From assembly GCF_003028415.1 (NCBI RefSeq), contig NZ_PYSV01000008.1, forward strand, positions 111,222 through 175,221: 64,000 bases of DNA, written 5' to 3'. The position numbers and the translations under genes are program-made. The notes beneath the pieces are model-generated. The model did not search any database and was not told the origin of the DNA. It saw only the letters and a list, made by a program, of their open reading frames with translations. The stretch is from Deinococcus arcticus (GTDB lineage Bacteria > Deinococcota > Deinococci > Deinococcales > Deinococcaceae). Of this stretch, positions 23,771 to 34,807 are shown one piece after another (positions within the stretch are counted from its first letter, which is position 1; every line of letters starts with the position of its first letter).

Positions 23771-24430
23771 CTATTCCCCCAGATACCGCCGCAGGTCGTC
23801 AAGGTTGTGGCTGGTGCCAATCACCACCAGTTTGTCGTGGGAGCGCAGTTCGTCCTCGGCGCGCGGCGTCACCTCAATCTTGCCCGCCCGGCTGATGGCG
23901 ATCACCTGCACGCCAAAGCGGCCCGTCAGATTCAGGTCGCGCAGGGTGCCTTTCAGGCGGTCGTTGGCCTCGATTTCCACGATGGCGTAGTCGCCCCCCA
24001 GGTCCAGGGTGTCCACAATGTTCGGGGTGGCGATCTGGCGGGCCAGCCGCACGCCCATGTCGTGTTCCGGGCGAATCACGAGGTCGGCACCAATGCGCTC
24101 CAGCACCCGGCGGGCCATCTCGTCAATCGCCTTACACACCACGTAGGGCGCGCCCAGGCTCTTGGCGTTCATGGTCGCCAGGATATTGGCCTGCACGTCG
24201 GTGCCGATGGCCACCACCACCACGTCAAAGTCGCCCACGCCCAGGGTGCGCAGGGCGCGCTCGTCGCTGGCGTCTACAATTGCAGCGTGCGTGACAAGGT
24301 TCATCACGCGTTCCACGTTTTCTTCGTGCTGGTCTATGGCCACCACTTCGTGGCCCATTTCGTAGAGGGTGGTGGCCACGGCGGTGCCAAAGCGGCCCAG
24401 CCCGATCACAAGACATTGTTTGCTTTTCAT
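23771..24430 (-). CDS. ktrA: Potassium uptake regulatory subunit (KtrA/TrkA-type RCK protein)
   Basis: A 219-residue cytoplasmic protein with the RCK_N Rossmann motif VIGLGRFGTAVA (about 8-19) and acidic VVAIDQHEENVERV, then an RCK_C domain (about 140-219). KtrA rings bind NAD(H)/ATP/ADP and gate the KtrB channel. It lies downstream of ktrB on the same strand, 40 bases away, with AAGGACCTG ahead of the ATG. Length is normal for KtrA rather than the double-length TrkA. Confidence 0.93.
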   Translation of the reverse strand: MKSKQCLVIGLGRFGTAVATTLYEMGHEVVAIDQHEENVERVMNLVTHAAIVDASDERALRTLGVGDFDVVVVAIGTDVQANILATMNAKSLGAPYVVCKAIDEMARRVLERIGADLVIRPEHDMGVRLARQIATPNIVDTLDLGGDYAIVEIEANDRLKGTLRDLNLTGRFGVQVIAISRAGKIEVTPRAEDELRSHDKLVVIGTSHNLDDLRRYLGE

Positions 24431-24470
24431 TGTTAACAGGTCCTTTCTGGTGTGCAGGAAAGCGGCGGGG

Positions 24471-25889
<1,419 letters not shown>

Positions 25890-25951
25890 AGAACGGCCCG
25901 GATTGTACGCCGTTCGGGCGGGGCGGCGGCAGCCCCCAGGGGCGGGGGCTC

Positions 25952-25957
25952 TATACT
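25952..25957 (+). promoter_or_regulatory. -10 element of the RNA methyltransferase gene
   Basis: TATACT ends eight bases before the ATG at 25966 with no Shine-Dalgarno sequence between, the expected geometry for a leaderless transcript. No strong -35 hexamer was seen. Confidence 0.6.
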
Positions 25958-25965
25958 GTTCTGCT

Positions 25966-27042
25966 ATGCCGCGCCCCGCCCGCCCCGACCGTCACGCCCA
26001 GCCCCGGCGCAAAGCCCGCCCCCGGGGCGACCACCGCACCCGCCAGCCGGCCCACGAATACGAACTGGAGGTCCTGCGTGGCCTGGAACAGGTGGCGGCC
26101 ACCGAGCTCTCCGGGGTGCCGCTGGCCCGCGATGTCCGGGACCTGCGCTTCTGGTACCCGGGCGACCCCGCGCGCCTGACCCGGCTGAAGGCGGCCCAGG
26201 CGGTCTACCGCGTGCGCACCTGGGATGTACCGCGCCCGCGCGGCCTGCTGGGCCACCAGCAACTGGGCGAACTGACGGACTTTCTGCTGGGGACCGTACA
26301 GATGGGGGCGCACCGCTCGTTCCGGCTGGCGGCGGCGGGCAAGGAGTCGGCGGTCATGCAGCGCCTCGCCGAGGAACTGCAGACCAGCCTGAACCTGCCC
26401 CACGACCCCGAGGCCGGCGAACTGCTGATTCGCCTGCGGCCTGAACAGGATGGCCCCGGCTGGGACGTGCTGGCCCGCATCACGCCGAAGCCCCTGAGCG
26501 CGCGGCCCTGGCGGGTGTGCAACATGGCCGGCGGCCTGAACGCCACCATTGCCTACGCCGCCCACAAACTGGCCGGGCAGCGCGAGCAGGACCGCATTTT
26601 CAATCCCATGAGCGGCAGCGGCACCCTGCTGATCGAGCGTGACCTGATGGGCCCCAGCGCCGCCCTGGTGGGCGTGGACGTGAACCCCGAGGCCGTGACC
26701 TGCGCCCGCGCCAACATCCAGGCCGCCGGGCGCGAGATCGAGGTGGCGGTGCGTGACGCCCTGCACACCGAACTGCCCGCCCGCTCCTTTGACCTGGTGA
26801 TGGCCGATCTGCCCTGGGGCGACGCCATCAGCACCCATCAGGCCAACGAAACCCTGTACCCCGCCTTCTTGCAGGAAATGCACCGCCTGACCAGCCAGCG
26901 CGGGCGCCTGTGCGTGATCACCCACGAAATCCGCCTGTTCGAGCGGGTGCTGGCCGGGCAGCAGAAGTGGAACGCCCACGAACTGTTCCAGGTCGCCAGC
27001 GGCGGGCACCATCCGAAAGGGTATTTGCTGAGTAAGAGGTAG
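25966..27042 (+). CDS. THUMP-type class I SAM-dependent RNA methyltransferase
   Basis: The 358-residue protein has a basic N-terminal tail, a ferredoxin-like/THUMP region (about 25-160) and a Rossmann methyltransferase domain with SAM motif [10 protein letters not shown] (about 212-221), acidic [11 protein letters not shown], and the catalytic motif ADLPWGD in place of the usual DPPYG. This arrangement is that of the RlmKL/TrmN/Trm14 group that makes N2-methylguanosine in rRNA or tRNA; the exact target cannot be told. The ATG is fixed by TATACT eight bases upstream. The frame is open further upstream, but that part is antisense to ktrB. Confidence 0.85.
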   Translation: MPRPARPDRHAQPRRKARPRGDHRTRQPAHEYELEVLRGLEQVAATELSGVPLARDVRDLRFWYPGDPARLTRLKAAQAVYRVRTWDVPRPRGLLGHQQLGELTDFLLGTVQMGAHRSFRLAAAGKESAVMQRLAEELQTSLNLPHDPEAGELLIRLRPEQDGPGWDVLARITPKPLSARPWRVCNMAGGLNATIAYAAHKLAGQREQDRIFNPMSGSGTLLIERDLMGPSAALVGVDVNPEAVTCARANIQAAGREIEVAVRDALHTELPARSFDLVMADLPWGDAISTHQANETLYPAFLQEMHRLTSQRGRLCVITHEIRLFERVLAGQQKWNAHELFQVASGGHHPKGYLLSKR

Positions 27043-27047
27043 TGGAA

Positions 27048-27140
27048 AGTGGGGTGTGGACAAAGAGGGGGGCAGGGCGCGGGAAGGGTCGGGGGTTGAC
27101 AAACGCCCGAGTTCAGAATCAGGTTGTTCCACACCCCACT
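27048..27140. repeat. Long-spaced inverted repeat in G-rich intergenic sequence
   Basis: AGTGGGGTGTGGA (27048-27060) is exactly complementary to TCCACACCCCACT (27128-27140) across 67 bases. The first arm begins six bases after the methyltransferase stop, so it could act as a terminator or processing hairpin. A similarly built pair occurs at 36371-36444. Confidence 0.6.
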
Positions 27141-27170
27141 CCCCACACCCCATCTGCCACACTGCCCCCC

Positions 27171-28169
27171 ATGACCACACCATTTCGCTGGGGCATTCTG
27201 GGGGCGGCGCGCATTGCCCAGGCACTGATTCCGGCCATTCGGGCCGCGGGGGGTGAGGTCACGGCGCTGGGGGTGCGCGACCCGCACAGCGCGCGGGCGC
27301 GCGCCTTTGCCCAGGAATGGAACGTGCCGCTGGTGGGCGGCTACGCGGACGTGCTGGGTTCGGAGGTGGAAGCGGTGTATAACCCGCTGCCAAACGACCT
27401 GCACCACCCCTGGACCCTGGCCGCCCTGCAGGCAGGCAAGCACGCCCTGACCGAAAAGCCACTGACCCTGAACGCCGCCCAGGCACAGGACCTGGCCGCT
27501 GCCGCCGAAACGGCTGGCCGGGTGCTGCTGGAAGCCTTCGCCTACCGTTTTCAGCCGCAGGTGGCCCGGCTGCGCCAGATCGTGGCGGAGGAGCTGGGCG
27601 AGGTGCGGGCCGTGCGCGCGGCCTTTGGCTTTCATATGGCCAACCCGCACGACTTCCGCTGGCACGCGGCCCAGGGCGGCGGCGCGCTGTACGACGTGGG
27701 CACGTACCCGGTCAACCTTGCCCGGCTGCTGCTGGGTGAGCCGCAGGCCGTCACAGCGGCGGCCCGCTGGACGGCGGGGGGCCCGGACAGCGGCGTGGAC
27801 GTGGGCCTGAGCGGGGTGCTGACCTACCCCGGCGCCCTGGTCAGCCTGGACTGCGCCTTTGACTGGACCGAGCCCAGCACCCAGGGGGTGACGGTGGTGG
27901 GTTCGCGCGGCACCGTCAGTATGGACGGCGTGTTTCACAGCCACACCCAGGAAGCGCAGACGCTGCGGGTGACGGTGGGCGCGGGGGTGCGCGAGGAAAC
28001 CTTTGGGCCCAGCAACGGCTACGCCCATATGGTCCGGCACTTCATGGCGGTGGCGGCGGGGCAGGCGCCGGCACTGTACCCACCGGCCGACGCCGCCGCC
28101 CAGGCCCGCGTGCTGGACGCCCTGTACGCCTCGGCGCGCACGGGCCGCCGCGTAGAATGCCCCGCATGA
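27171..28169 (+). CDS. Gfo/Idh/MocA-family oxidoreductase
   Basis: The 332-residue protein has the NAD(P)-binding Rossmann start [17 protein letters not shown] (about 5-21), the family EKP motif in [10 protein letters not shown] (about 90-99) with the catalytic Lys, and the C-terminal GFO_IDH domain ([23 protein letters not shown]). Such enzymes oxidise or reduce sugars, inositols or dihydrodiols with a nicotinamide cofactor; substrate unknown. CACACT lies seven bases before the ATG. The stop overlaps the next gene's ATG (ATGA). Confidence 0.88.
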   Translation: MTTPFRWGILGAARIAQALIPAIRAAGGEVTALGVRDPHSARARAFAQEWNVPLVGGYADVLGSEVEAVYNPLPNDLHHPWTLAALQAGKHALTEKPLTLNAAQAQDLAAAAETAGRVLLEAFAYRFQPQVARLRQIVAEELGEVRAVRAAFGFHMANPHDFRWHAAQGGGALYDVGTYPVNLARLLLGEPQAVTAAARWTAGGPDSGVDVGLSGVLTYPGALVSLDCAFDWTEPSTQGVTVVGSRGTVSMDGVFHSHTQEAQTLRVTVGAGVREETFGPSNGYAHMVRHFMAVAAGQAPALYPPADAAAQARVLDALYASARTGRRVECPA

Positions 28170-29104
28170 CCGATCCACTCCAGGGCTGGCAGCCCGCCCC
28201 CGCCGGGCACAAGCACGTGGTCAGCATCAGCCTGGGCAACAGCAGCCGCAACGCCCGCGAGACCGTGACCGTGCTGGGCCAGCCGTTCGTGATTGAGCGC
28301 ATCGGCACCGACGGCGACGCGGCCAAAATGGCGGCGCTGTTTCAGGCGCTGGACGGCCGGGTGGACGCCTTCGGGCTGGGCGGAGCAGACCTGTACGTGA
28401 TTGCGGGCGGCAAAAAGTACGTGTTTGCCAACGTGCGCAAGCTGGTGGCCCACGCCCGGCAGACCCCCGTGCTGGACGGCAGCGGCCTGAAAAACACCCT
28501 GGAGCGCGACGCCATTGCCCAGCTGGATGGCCTGCTCCGCTGGCGCACCCAGAAGGTGCTGATGGTGTCGGCCGTGGACCGCTTCGGCATGGCCGAGGCC
28601 CTGTCGGAGCACGGCGCCGACGTGGTGTACGGGGACCTCGTGTTTGGCCTGAATCTGGACCGGCCGCTGCGGTCTATCGGCTCGCTGCGCCGGGTGGCGG
28701 GGCTGGTGCTGCCGCTGCTGACCCGGCTGCCCCAGGACTGGTTTTACCCCACGGGCGCCAAACAGGAGCAGAGCGTGCCCGGCAAGGGCACCAGGTATTA
28801 CGCCTGGGCCGATGTGATTGCCGGCGATACCCACTATGCCAAGCGCTACGCGCCGCAGAACCTGCAGGGCAAGACCATCCTCACCCAGACCATCACCGCC
28901 GCCGACCGCGAGTGGATGAAGGCACGCGGCGTGCGGCGCCTGATCACCACCACGCCGCGCATGGGGCAGCGCAACTTTGCCACCAACGTGCTGGAGGCCA
29001 TGTTCGTGGCCCTGGCCGGTCAGCAAGAAGCCCTGAGCGGCCCCCAGTACCTGGAGTACATCCGGCAGGTGGGCTTTAAACCGGAGATCAATGAGTTGAG
29101 CTGA
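28166..29104 (+). CDS. Conserved protein of unknown function (sometimes labelled quinate dehydrogenase-like)
   Basis: A 312-residue cytoplasmic protein with motifs [16 protein letters not shown] near the N terminus, [19 protein letters not shown] (about 70-88), [24 protein letters not shown] (in two parts, about 137-160) and [22 protein letters not shown] near 255-276. From memory, similar Deinococcus proteins carry automatic quinate 5-dehydrogenase labels; I see no classical NAD-binding GxGxxG here, so I leave function open. TAGAAT lies seven bases before ATG 28166, which picks this start over ATG 28157. Confidence 0.72.
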   Translation: MTDPLQGWQPAPAGHKHVVSISLGNSSRNARETVTVLGQPFVIERIGTDGDAAKMAALFQALDGRVDAFGLGGADLYVIAGGKKYVFANVRKLVAHARQTPVLDGSGLKNTLERDAIAQLDGLLRWRTQKVLMVSAVDRFGMAEALSEHGADVVYGDLVFGLNLDRPLRSIGSLRRVAGLVLPLLTRLPQDWFYPTGAKQEQSVPGKGTRYYAWADVIAGDTHYAKRYAPQNLQGKTILTQTITAADREWMKARGVRRLITTTPRMGQRNFATNVLEAMFVALAGQQEALSGPQYLEYIRQVGFKPEINELS

Positions 29105-29107
29105 CCC

Positions 29108-29617
29108 TCAGCGCAGGCTGTCCAGGGCTGCACTGAGGGTCTGGACATACCGGGGATACTGCGACTTGGCCGCGTTGGCGGTCACGATGAGCAGCCCGCC
29201 CTTGACCGGCGTGGCGCGCAGATCGTTGTAGATGGGAGCGTCAGCGCCCTGCACCCAGAAGCGCAGCACCACCCAGGCGCGCGGGCCCAGCGTCTTGACG
29301 CCCCGGCTCTCCCAGCGGAACCCGGGTGCGCCCTGCACCGAGCGTTCCAGCAGGACTTTCAGGGCTGCCATGTCACCCGGCACCTCGGCGCGGCGCACGG
29401 CAAAGGCAATGTTCACGGCCCAGCCCGGCCCCGGGGTGGAATACACGGCCGTGGGCGGCGCGCCGCGCGAATACTTGAGCTTCAGGATGTCCGGCGGCAT
29501 CTTCACGAACCCGGCCGGCACGGTAAAGCGCACGCCCGTGCCCGGCACCTCCACGGAAGCGGCGTGGGCGGGGGAGACCAGGGCAGCCAGCAGCAGAACA
29601 GGCAGAACGCGGCGCAT
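29108..29617 (-). CDS. Secreted hypothetical protein
   Basis: The 169-residue product has a Sec signal peptide (RRVLPVLLLAALVSPAHA, cleavage after AHA) and a soluble domain beginning SVEVPGTGVRFTVPAGF, a pattern seen in small exported proteins that share the core of PsbP/DUF1795-like folds; that link is weak. No cysteine remains after processing. The start at 29617 is favoured by TACACT six bases upstream on the minus strand. It converges closely (3 bases) with the preceding plus-strand gene. Confidence 0.72.
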   Translation of the reverse strand: MRRVLPVLLLAALVSPAHAASVEVPGTGVRFTVPAGFVKMPPDILKLKYSRGAPPTAVYSTPGPGWAVNIAFAVRRAEVPGDMAALKVLLERSVQGAPGFRWESRGVKTLGPRAWVVLRFWVQGADAPIYNDLRATPVKGGLLIVTANAAKSQYPRYVQTLSAALDSLR

Positions 29618-29669
29618 GGGGGCAGTGTACGGGTGCACTGTGGGCAGCGGGTGGGCCGGGCTTCAGCCT

Positions 29670-30644
29670 TCAGCCGGGGGCCAGCGCCGCCTGCCACTCT
29701 GGAAACTGCGGGCTCACGCGCAGCAGGTGCAGCAGCGCGGTGCCGGGGCGGCTGTGCCACAGGTCGGCCTCATGGGCCTTTGGGTTGCGGCCCAGGCGGC
29801 GCACCGCGTCGTGCAGCAGGTAGGCCAGCAGACGCAGGGTGGCGCCCTCGCCCAGCGCTCCCGGCGCTTCGTCCTCGTAGCCGCGTCGCAGGTCCGGGGC
29901 CGCCAGCGGGCCGCCGTACGTCAGGTCCAGCACCGGGTCGCCCCAGCCCGCGTCGCCCCAGTCAATCAGGGCGGTCAGCGCGCCGTCCCCGGTCACCATC
30001 AGGTTGCCGGCGTGCAGGTCGTTGTGCAGGAAGACGGGGTGGGTGGGGGGCGGGTGGTCTGCCAGCAGGCGCTGCGTGAGGGCCGCGGCCCACGCGGCTT
30101 CCCCCGCCCCTAATCGCGCGGCCCCCGTTACCTGGGCCTGAACGCGCGCCACGTCGGGCGGGCGAATAGGTTCCAGGCGCCCCAGGGGGTCGGCCACCGG
30201 GCCCACCGCCTGGTGCAGCCGGGCCAGTTCCCGCCCGGCTTCCTGCCACGCCCGGCGCAGGCGGGGGTCGCCGGGGGGCCAGCCCAGGTCCTCCAGGCTG
30301 CGCCCCGGCGCCAGGGCATACAGCGTCACCGGCGCGTTCACAATGTCCCGGTCCTCGTCAAAGATCAGCAGTTCTGGGGTGCAGATGCCCGCCCGGAACG
30401 CGGCGGGTGCGGCCACGCTCTCGGTCAGGGTGTCCTCGTCGTCGCCGGGCAGGGGCACGCGCAGCACGGCCGGCTGGTCCTGCCACACTGTTTCGTACAC
30501 GCGGTTCACCATGCCCACACTGGGCAGGCGGCGCAGTGGGCCCTGAAGGCCGTATTTGCCGGCAAAAGCGGCCTGTTCGGCAGGCGACAGGTCGGGCAGG
30601 ATACGCACCCCCGCATTCTTGGTGCCCGGCCCCCGCCCCGCCAT
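29670..30644 (-). CDS. Aminoglycoside phosphotransferase (APH)-family kinase
   Basis: The 324-residue protein has the kinase-like fold of the APH/choline kinase family: catalytic loop FLHNDLHAGNLMV (about 223-235; Asp is the base) and metal site LIDWGDAGWGDP (about 243-254). The substrate may be a small molecule such as a sugar, choline or an antibiotic; nothing here shows resistance. An alternative in-frame GTG at 30701 would add 19 residues starting IEIENLYHW from an A+T-rich stretch that looks more like a promoter region. The divergent GH16-like gene shares this 123-bp gap. Confidence 0.82.
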   Translation of the reverse strand: MAGRGPGTKNAGVRILPDLSPAEQAAFAGKYGLQGPLRRLPSVGMVNRVYETVWQDQPAVLRVPLPGDDEDTLTESVAAPAAFRAGICTPELLIFDEDRDIVNAPVTLYALAPGRSLEDLGWPPGDPRLRRAWQEAGRELARLHQAVGPVADPLGRLEPIRPPDVARVQAQVTGAARLGAGEAAWAAALTQRLLADHPPPTHPVFLHNDLHAGNLMVTGDGALTALIDWGDAGWGDPVLDLTYGGPLAAPDLRRGYEDEAPGALGEGATLRLLAYLLHDAVRRLGRNPKAHEADLWHSRPGTALLHLLRVSPQFPEWQAALAPG

Positions 30645-30767
30645 GCGCCAACTGGCCGACCCCGCCGTTGACCAATGATATAAATTTTCAATCTCAATCA
30701 CTGAATTGGAATTTTTACATCATTGCGCAGCTGACTTGTGATTCAGTAGACGTGTCAGGAGGACACC

Positions 30768-31613
30768 ATGAATTCCGTTTTGCCAAGACTGACACTGGTG
30801 CTGGGATTAACCGCGTGTGGTGCGCAGGTGCCTCACCTTGGGCAGCAGGCGGCCCGTGTTGTGCAGCCGCAGGCCGCCACGCTGAATTTCAGTGGTTTCA
30901 CCTGGACCGTCAAGGAGGGCTCAGGGCTGGGCCCGGGGCCCAACACCTGGTCGGCCCGGAATGTCTGGCTGGATGCGGCGGGCGACCTGCACCTCGCCAT
31001 CCGCCGCGACGGGAGCACGTGGACCAACGCCGAAGTCAGCACTGGGCGCCGCCTGGGCTACGGCACCTACGAGTGGCGGGTGATCGGCCGCGTGGATCAG
31101 CTGGACCAGAATGTGGTGCTGGGTCTGTTTCAGTACCCCACCCCCGACACGGTGCCTGCCGGGCAGGACCCGGACGGCCTCTTTGAAATTGATGTGGAGC
31201 TGGCCCGCTGGGGGCAGGCCAGCGCCCAGCCGCTGAATTACACCACCTATCCCAGCGCGCGCGGTCAGCCGGTGACCTCGCGCGTGTTGCCTCTGCAGTT
31301 GCAGGGCACCTACACCACCCACCGCTACACCCGCCTGCGCGACCGCGTGATTCATGAAACCTTCGGCGGGCACACCACCGCGCGCTCCAACCGCATGGGC
31401 TGCAACGAATTCGTGTGGCCCGCCACCTACAACCCAAGCACCGGGGGCTGGACCAACCCCCGCATTGCCCAGATTGAGATGCCCGTGCACATGAACCTGT
31501 GGCTGTTCAGAGGCATGGCCCCCGCAAACGGCCAGGAGACAGAAGTGACCGTGCGCCGCTTCCAGTACGCGCCCAGCGACGGCAGCGTGAACGCAGGCAC
31601 CCCCCGATGCTGA
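30768..31613 (+). CDS. GH16-like (glucanase/lectin fold) lipoprotein
   Basis: The 281-residue protein starts with a lipoprotein signal ([10 protein letters not shown], lipobox LTAC, Cys at about 17). The mature part has the concanavalin-like glycoside hydrolase family 16 layout, with [20 protein letters not shown] typical of the strand before the active site and the active-site motif EIDVE in [12 protein letters not shown] (about 138-149), where the two Glu and the Asp are expected to be catalytic. It could trim envelope or environmental beta-glucans. Four Cys, two near the end, could form a disulfide. AGGAGG lies five bases before the ATG. Confidence 0.8.
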   Translation: MNSVLPRLTLVLGLTACGAQVPHLGQQAARVVQPQAATLNFSGFTWTVKEGSGLGPGPNTWSARNVWLDAAGDLHLAIRRDGSTWTNAEVSTGRRLGYGTYEWRVIGRVDQLDQNVVLGLFQYPTPDTVPAGQDPDGLFEIDVELARWGQASAQPLNYTTYPSARGQPVTSRVLPLQLQGTYTTHRYTRLRDRVIHETFGGHTTARSNRMGCNEFVWPATYNPSTGGWTNPRIAQIEMPVHMNLWLFRGMAPANGQETEVTVRRFQYAPSDGSVNAGTPRC

Positions 31614-31671
31614 GCCCCGCTTCCTTTGTTCAGGCCCCGGTCCCTGTGGGCGGGGCCGCTACACTGCCCCC

Positions 31672-32250
31672 ATGCAGGCACTGGTAGAGGCGATCCGGCA
31701 ACAGGGGGAAATCTTGCCCGGCGGCATTCTGAAGGTGGACGGTCTGGTCAACCACCAGCTGCTGCCAGACCTGACGCGCGAGATGGGCGAGGCCTTTGCG
31801 CGTCACTTCGCTCCGCTGCGCCCCAGCAAGGTCGTGACCATTGAAGTCAGCGGCATTGCCCCCGCCATTGCGGCTGCCATGGCCCTGGGCGTGCCCATGG
31901 TTTATGCCCGCAAGAAAAAGCCAGTGACCATGAAAGAACCCATCTTCACCGCCCAGTCGGTCAGCCGCACCAAGGGCGGCGTGGTGGAACTGTTTGTCAG
32001 CAGCGAGTTCCTGGGCCCAGCCGACCGTGTGGTGGTGGTGGACGATTTTCTGGCCTCGGGCGGCACCCTGCGCGCCCTGAGCACCCTTCTGGCCCAGAGC
32101 GGGGCGCAGTTACTGGGGATTGGCTGCGTGGTGGAAAAGCAGTTTGAACACGGCCGCGCCAAACTGGCCGACCTGGGCGTGCCTCTTCACACACTGGCCA
32201 ACATTGTGCGCATGGAGGGGGGAGAGCTGACTGTGGAGCCGGGCCGGTAG
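31672..32250 (+). CDS. xpt: Xanthine phosphoribosyltransferase
   Basis: The 192-residue protein matches Xpt (Bacillus-type): [15 protein letters not shown] near the N terminus, [10 protein letters not shown] (about 83-92), and the PRPP-binding [13 protein letters not shown] (about 120-132). It converts xanthine and PRPP to XMP for purine salvage, complementing adenine deaminase in this window. TACACT (31660-31665) lies six bases before the ATG and there is no ribosome-binding site, suggesting a leaderless transcript. I see no purine riboswitch, which controls xpt in Bacillus. Confidence 0.94.
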   Translation: MQALVEAIRQQGEILPGGILKVDGLVNHQLLPDLTREMGEAFARHFAPLRPSKVVTIEVSGIAPAIAAAMALGVPMVYARKKKPVTMKEPIFTAQSVSRTKGGVVELFVSSEFLGPADRVVVVDDFLASGGTLRALSTLLAQSGAQLLGIGCVVEKQFEHGRAKLADLGVPLHTLANIVRMEGGELTVEPGR

Positions 32251-32563
32251 GGGAGGCGGGCGCAGGGAGACAAAGGCCAGCGCTCTGGCCCTGAACCCTC
32301 AACGGCTTCTGTGAAGAACCTCACTTCGTATTTTGTGTTACGCTTCATGAAGATCGATCTGTGGTGGCGTTCGTGGCCCAGGGCTCCGGGGCCGGGCGAA
32401 CGTCGGTGGGGCGTGTTGTGCCGCGTTGCTGTGCGCCGCCTTGAAGGTGCGCGCCGCCCCGCTGCTGCCGGATGGTCCGGGACCTGCGGCCATGTGCCGC
32501 TGGAGCCCCGGCCCCCAGTGCAGACAAACTTGTGTTGCCGTGCTTCATCTGGGGAGGATGAAC
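32251..32563. other. 313-bp gap between xpt and the HYR lipoprotein gene
   Basis: A small hairpin GGCCAG-CGCT-CTGGCC lies at 32275-32290, without a T tract, and may end xpt transcription. The rest contains no frame I would call a gene. GGGGAGG (32551-32557) is the ribosome-binding site of the next gene. No convincing -35/-10 pair was identified. Confidence 0.5.
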
Positions 32564-34597
32564 ATGAGACGACTTCTGACGGCCCTGGCTCTGCTGTGTG
32601 GGGCCGCCCTGAGCGGCTGCGCGCCGCACAGCCCACCTGCACCTGCGGCGCCTGTTGTTGCGGCGCCCGCCCTGGCGGCCCAGTCGCATGACCGCTACCA
32701 GAACCTGTCTTACACCGTCACTGGGCCCAACACCGTGCGCTTTGAGCTGCGCGGGGGCTTTCGCGCTGGCTTCTACCTGACTGACCGCTGCCGCACCCCA
32801 GCCGGCGCTGTGACCACCTGCACAGGCTCCGGCGGTCTGCCCGCGCCCGGCGACTACGTGGATATGGCCGCCAGCGCCTCCAACGCCTTTGCCTTCGGGG
32901 ACGGCACCACCCGTCCGGGGCGCATGGTGGGCCGCGTGGAATCGGTGGACCCGGCCGGTGACCTGCTGTACGCCCGTGCCATCACCCAGACCGGCAGCAC
33001 CATTGAAAACGGCTTTACCAAGACCTACCCGGGCCCCGGCCCGTACACCGCCCTGTTCCAGGCGTGCTGCCGGCTGGACGGCGCCAACACTGGCCCCAGC
33101 GATCCTTATCTGGTGCGCAGCGTGGTCAGCTTTGCGGGCAACACCACCAATCCCGTGACCACCCTGCCGCCCGTGGTGGACTGCGTGGTGGCCACGGTCT
33201 GCACCTTCAGCGTGCCGGCGGCCGACCCGGACGGCCACGTGCTGGTGTTCCGGCTGTCCAACCAGCCCAGCGTGGCGGCAGAAACCGGGATCGGCGGTCC
33301 CATGCCGGGCAGTATCAGCCCGGCCGGGGTATACACCCTGCCGCCCATCGGCGCCCCTGCCGGCACCGTTTTTGCCACCCAGGTGACCATTGAAGAGCGC
33401 CTGGGTTCAGCCTCTGGGCCCCTGGTGGCCACCACCCCGGTGGACTTCCTGATCCGGCTGGTCACCGGCAATCCGCCGGCCTTTACCACCAGTCCGCCCT
33501 TCCCGGGTAACGGGCAGGTGTTCACCCTGAATGCAGGCACGCCCCTGAGCTTCCAGGTGCAGGCCACCGACCCCGACGGCACCCCGGTGACGGTCAATCA
33601 CCTGGGGCTGCCCCCCCACGCCACCTTCGGGGCCTGCGCGGCTTCGGGCGGGGCCACCACCTGCACCTTCAGCTGGACCCCCGAGGCCGACGAGGCGGGC
33701 AGCTCCTTCGTGGTGGCCTTTACGGCGCGTGACGCCTCGAACGTGTCGGCGGCGCCCTACAGCGTGACCATTCAGGTGCCGGCTAACACGCCGCCCACGC
33801 TGACCCTGCCGGGCGCCCAGAGCGCCGAAGCCACCTCGGCTGCCGGGGCCGCCGTGCCCTACAGCGCCAGCGCCACCGATGCCGAGGACGGTGCGCTGAG
33901 CCCGGTCTGCACCCCGGCCAGCGGCAGCACCTTCGCCCTGGGCACCACCACCGTGACCTGCACGGTGGAGGACAGCGGCGGCCTGAGCGCCAGCGGCACC
34001 TTTACCGTAACCGTGGCCGATACCACGCCCCCCACCCTGGCCCCCAGCCCTGACCTGAGCGTGACCCCGGCCCCGGGGCAGTTCAGTGCCCCCGTGAACT
34101 ACCCCCTGCCCACCGCCAGTGATGTGGTAGACCCCAGTGTGGTCGTGGCGTGTGCGCCTCCCAGTGGCAGCGCCTTTACGCTGGGCAGCACCACGGTGAC
34201 CTGCACCGCCACCGACGCGGCAGGCAACGCCGCGCAGAGCAGCTTTACTGTGCAGGTGCGCTTCGCCGTGCAGGGCTTCTTCCAGCCAGTGCGCATGAAC
34301 GAGGTCAACGTGATCAAGGCGGGCAGCGCCGTGCCGCTGAAATTCAGCCTGGGCGGCGACTGGGGCCTGAACATCCTGGCCGCCGGCTCGCCCGCCTCGT
34401 GGCCGGTGTCGTGCAGCAGCCTGGGCGCCCTGGGGCCCGCTGTGCCCACCGGCGCCTCGGGCGGCTCTGGCCTGCACTACGACGGCCAGTATGGGTACGT
34501 GTGGAAGACCGAAAAAGCCTGGGCCGACACCTGCCGCACCGTGCGCGTGGCTCTGCTGGACGGCAGCAGCCTAGAGGCCACCTTCCGCCTGCGCTGA
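32564..34597 (+). CDS. Surface lipoprotein with HYR-type and PxKF domains
   Basis: The 677-residue protein has a lipoprotein signal (lipobox LSGC) and a chain of extracellular beta-domains: an N-terminal domain with paired Cys, Ig-like/cadherin-like segments with PPVVDC and DPDGTPVTV, two HYR-type repeats (each TLGTTTVTCT-like, around residues 430-480 and 520-570, ending TFTVTVADTTPP and SFTVQVRF), and a C-terminal PxKF domain recognised by AGSAVPLKFSLGG. Such proteins are cell-surface adhesins or scaffold parts; enzyme activity is not expected. The ATG at 32564 is chosen over 32558 because GGGGAGG directly abuts 32558 but is correctly spaced from 32564. Confidence 0.85.
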   Translation: MRRLLTALALLCGAALSGCAPHSPPAPAAPVVAAPALAAQSHDRYQNLSYTVTGPNTVRFELRGGFRAGFYLTDRCRTPAGAVTTCTGSGGLPAPGDYVDMAASASNAFAFGDGTTRPGRMVGRVESVDPAGDLLYARAITQTGSTIENGFTKTYPGPGPYTALFQACCRLDGANTGPSDPYLVRSVVSFAGNTTNPVTTLPPVVDCVVATVCTFSVPAADPDGHVLVFRLSNQPSVAAETGIGGPMPGSISPAGVYTLPPIGAPAGTVFATQVTIEERLGSASGPLVATTPVDFLIRLVTGNPPAFTTSPPFPGNGQVFTLNAGTPLSFQVQATDPDGTPVTVNHLGLPPHATFGACAASGGATTCTFSWTPEADEAGSSFVVAFTARDASNVSAAPYSVTIQVPANTPPTLTLPGAQSAEATSAAGAAVPYSASATDAEDGALSPVCTPASGSTFALGTTTVTCTVEDSGGLSASGTFTVTVADTTPPTLAPSPDLSVTPAPGQFSAPVNYPLPTASDVVDPSVVVACAPPSGSAFTLGSTTVTCTATDAAGNAAQSSFTVQVRFAVQGFFQPVRMNEVNVIKAGSAVPLKFSLGGDWGLNILAAGSPASWPVSCSSLGALGPAVPTGASGGSGLHYDGQYGYVWKTEKAWADTCRTVRVALLDGSSLEATFRLR

Positions 34598-34728
34598 TTG
34601 CTCTGCTGATCGCCCGCGCCGCCTCCATGTGGGGCGGCGCAGGCGTTTGAGGTATGGGTCGTTGGTTGTGGGCTGTAGGAACAACGAGAGGCTTGACAGG
34701 CGCGCCGGGCCACATGAGGCAGTTTCAC

Positions 34729-34767
34729 TGCCATCTGCCATCTGCCATCTGCCATCTGCCATCTGCC
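34729..34767. repeat. Five tandem copies of TGCCATC
   Basis: The 7-base unit TGCCATC is repeated five times without error (34729-34763), followed by a partial unit, in the 210-bp gap before the carboxylase gene. The same word family (GCCATCTGC) occurs on both sides of rpoC. A 7-bp unit in a noncoding spot is prone to slippage and lies about 30 bases upstream of the -10 of the next gene. Confidence 0.8.
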
Positions 34768-34807
34768 TCCCGCCTCACCTAACGCCCGTTTGGATACCAT
34801 GTCCCGC

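Noticed and set aside
31640..31671. Purine riboswitch upstream of xpt
   Set aside because: The -10 element lies six bases before the ATG, leaving no leader for a riboswitch.
34729..34767. Possible CRISPR-like array of short repeats
   Set aside because: Unit is only 7 bp with no spacers; it is a simple tandem repeat, and no cas genes are present.
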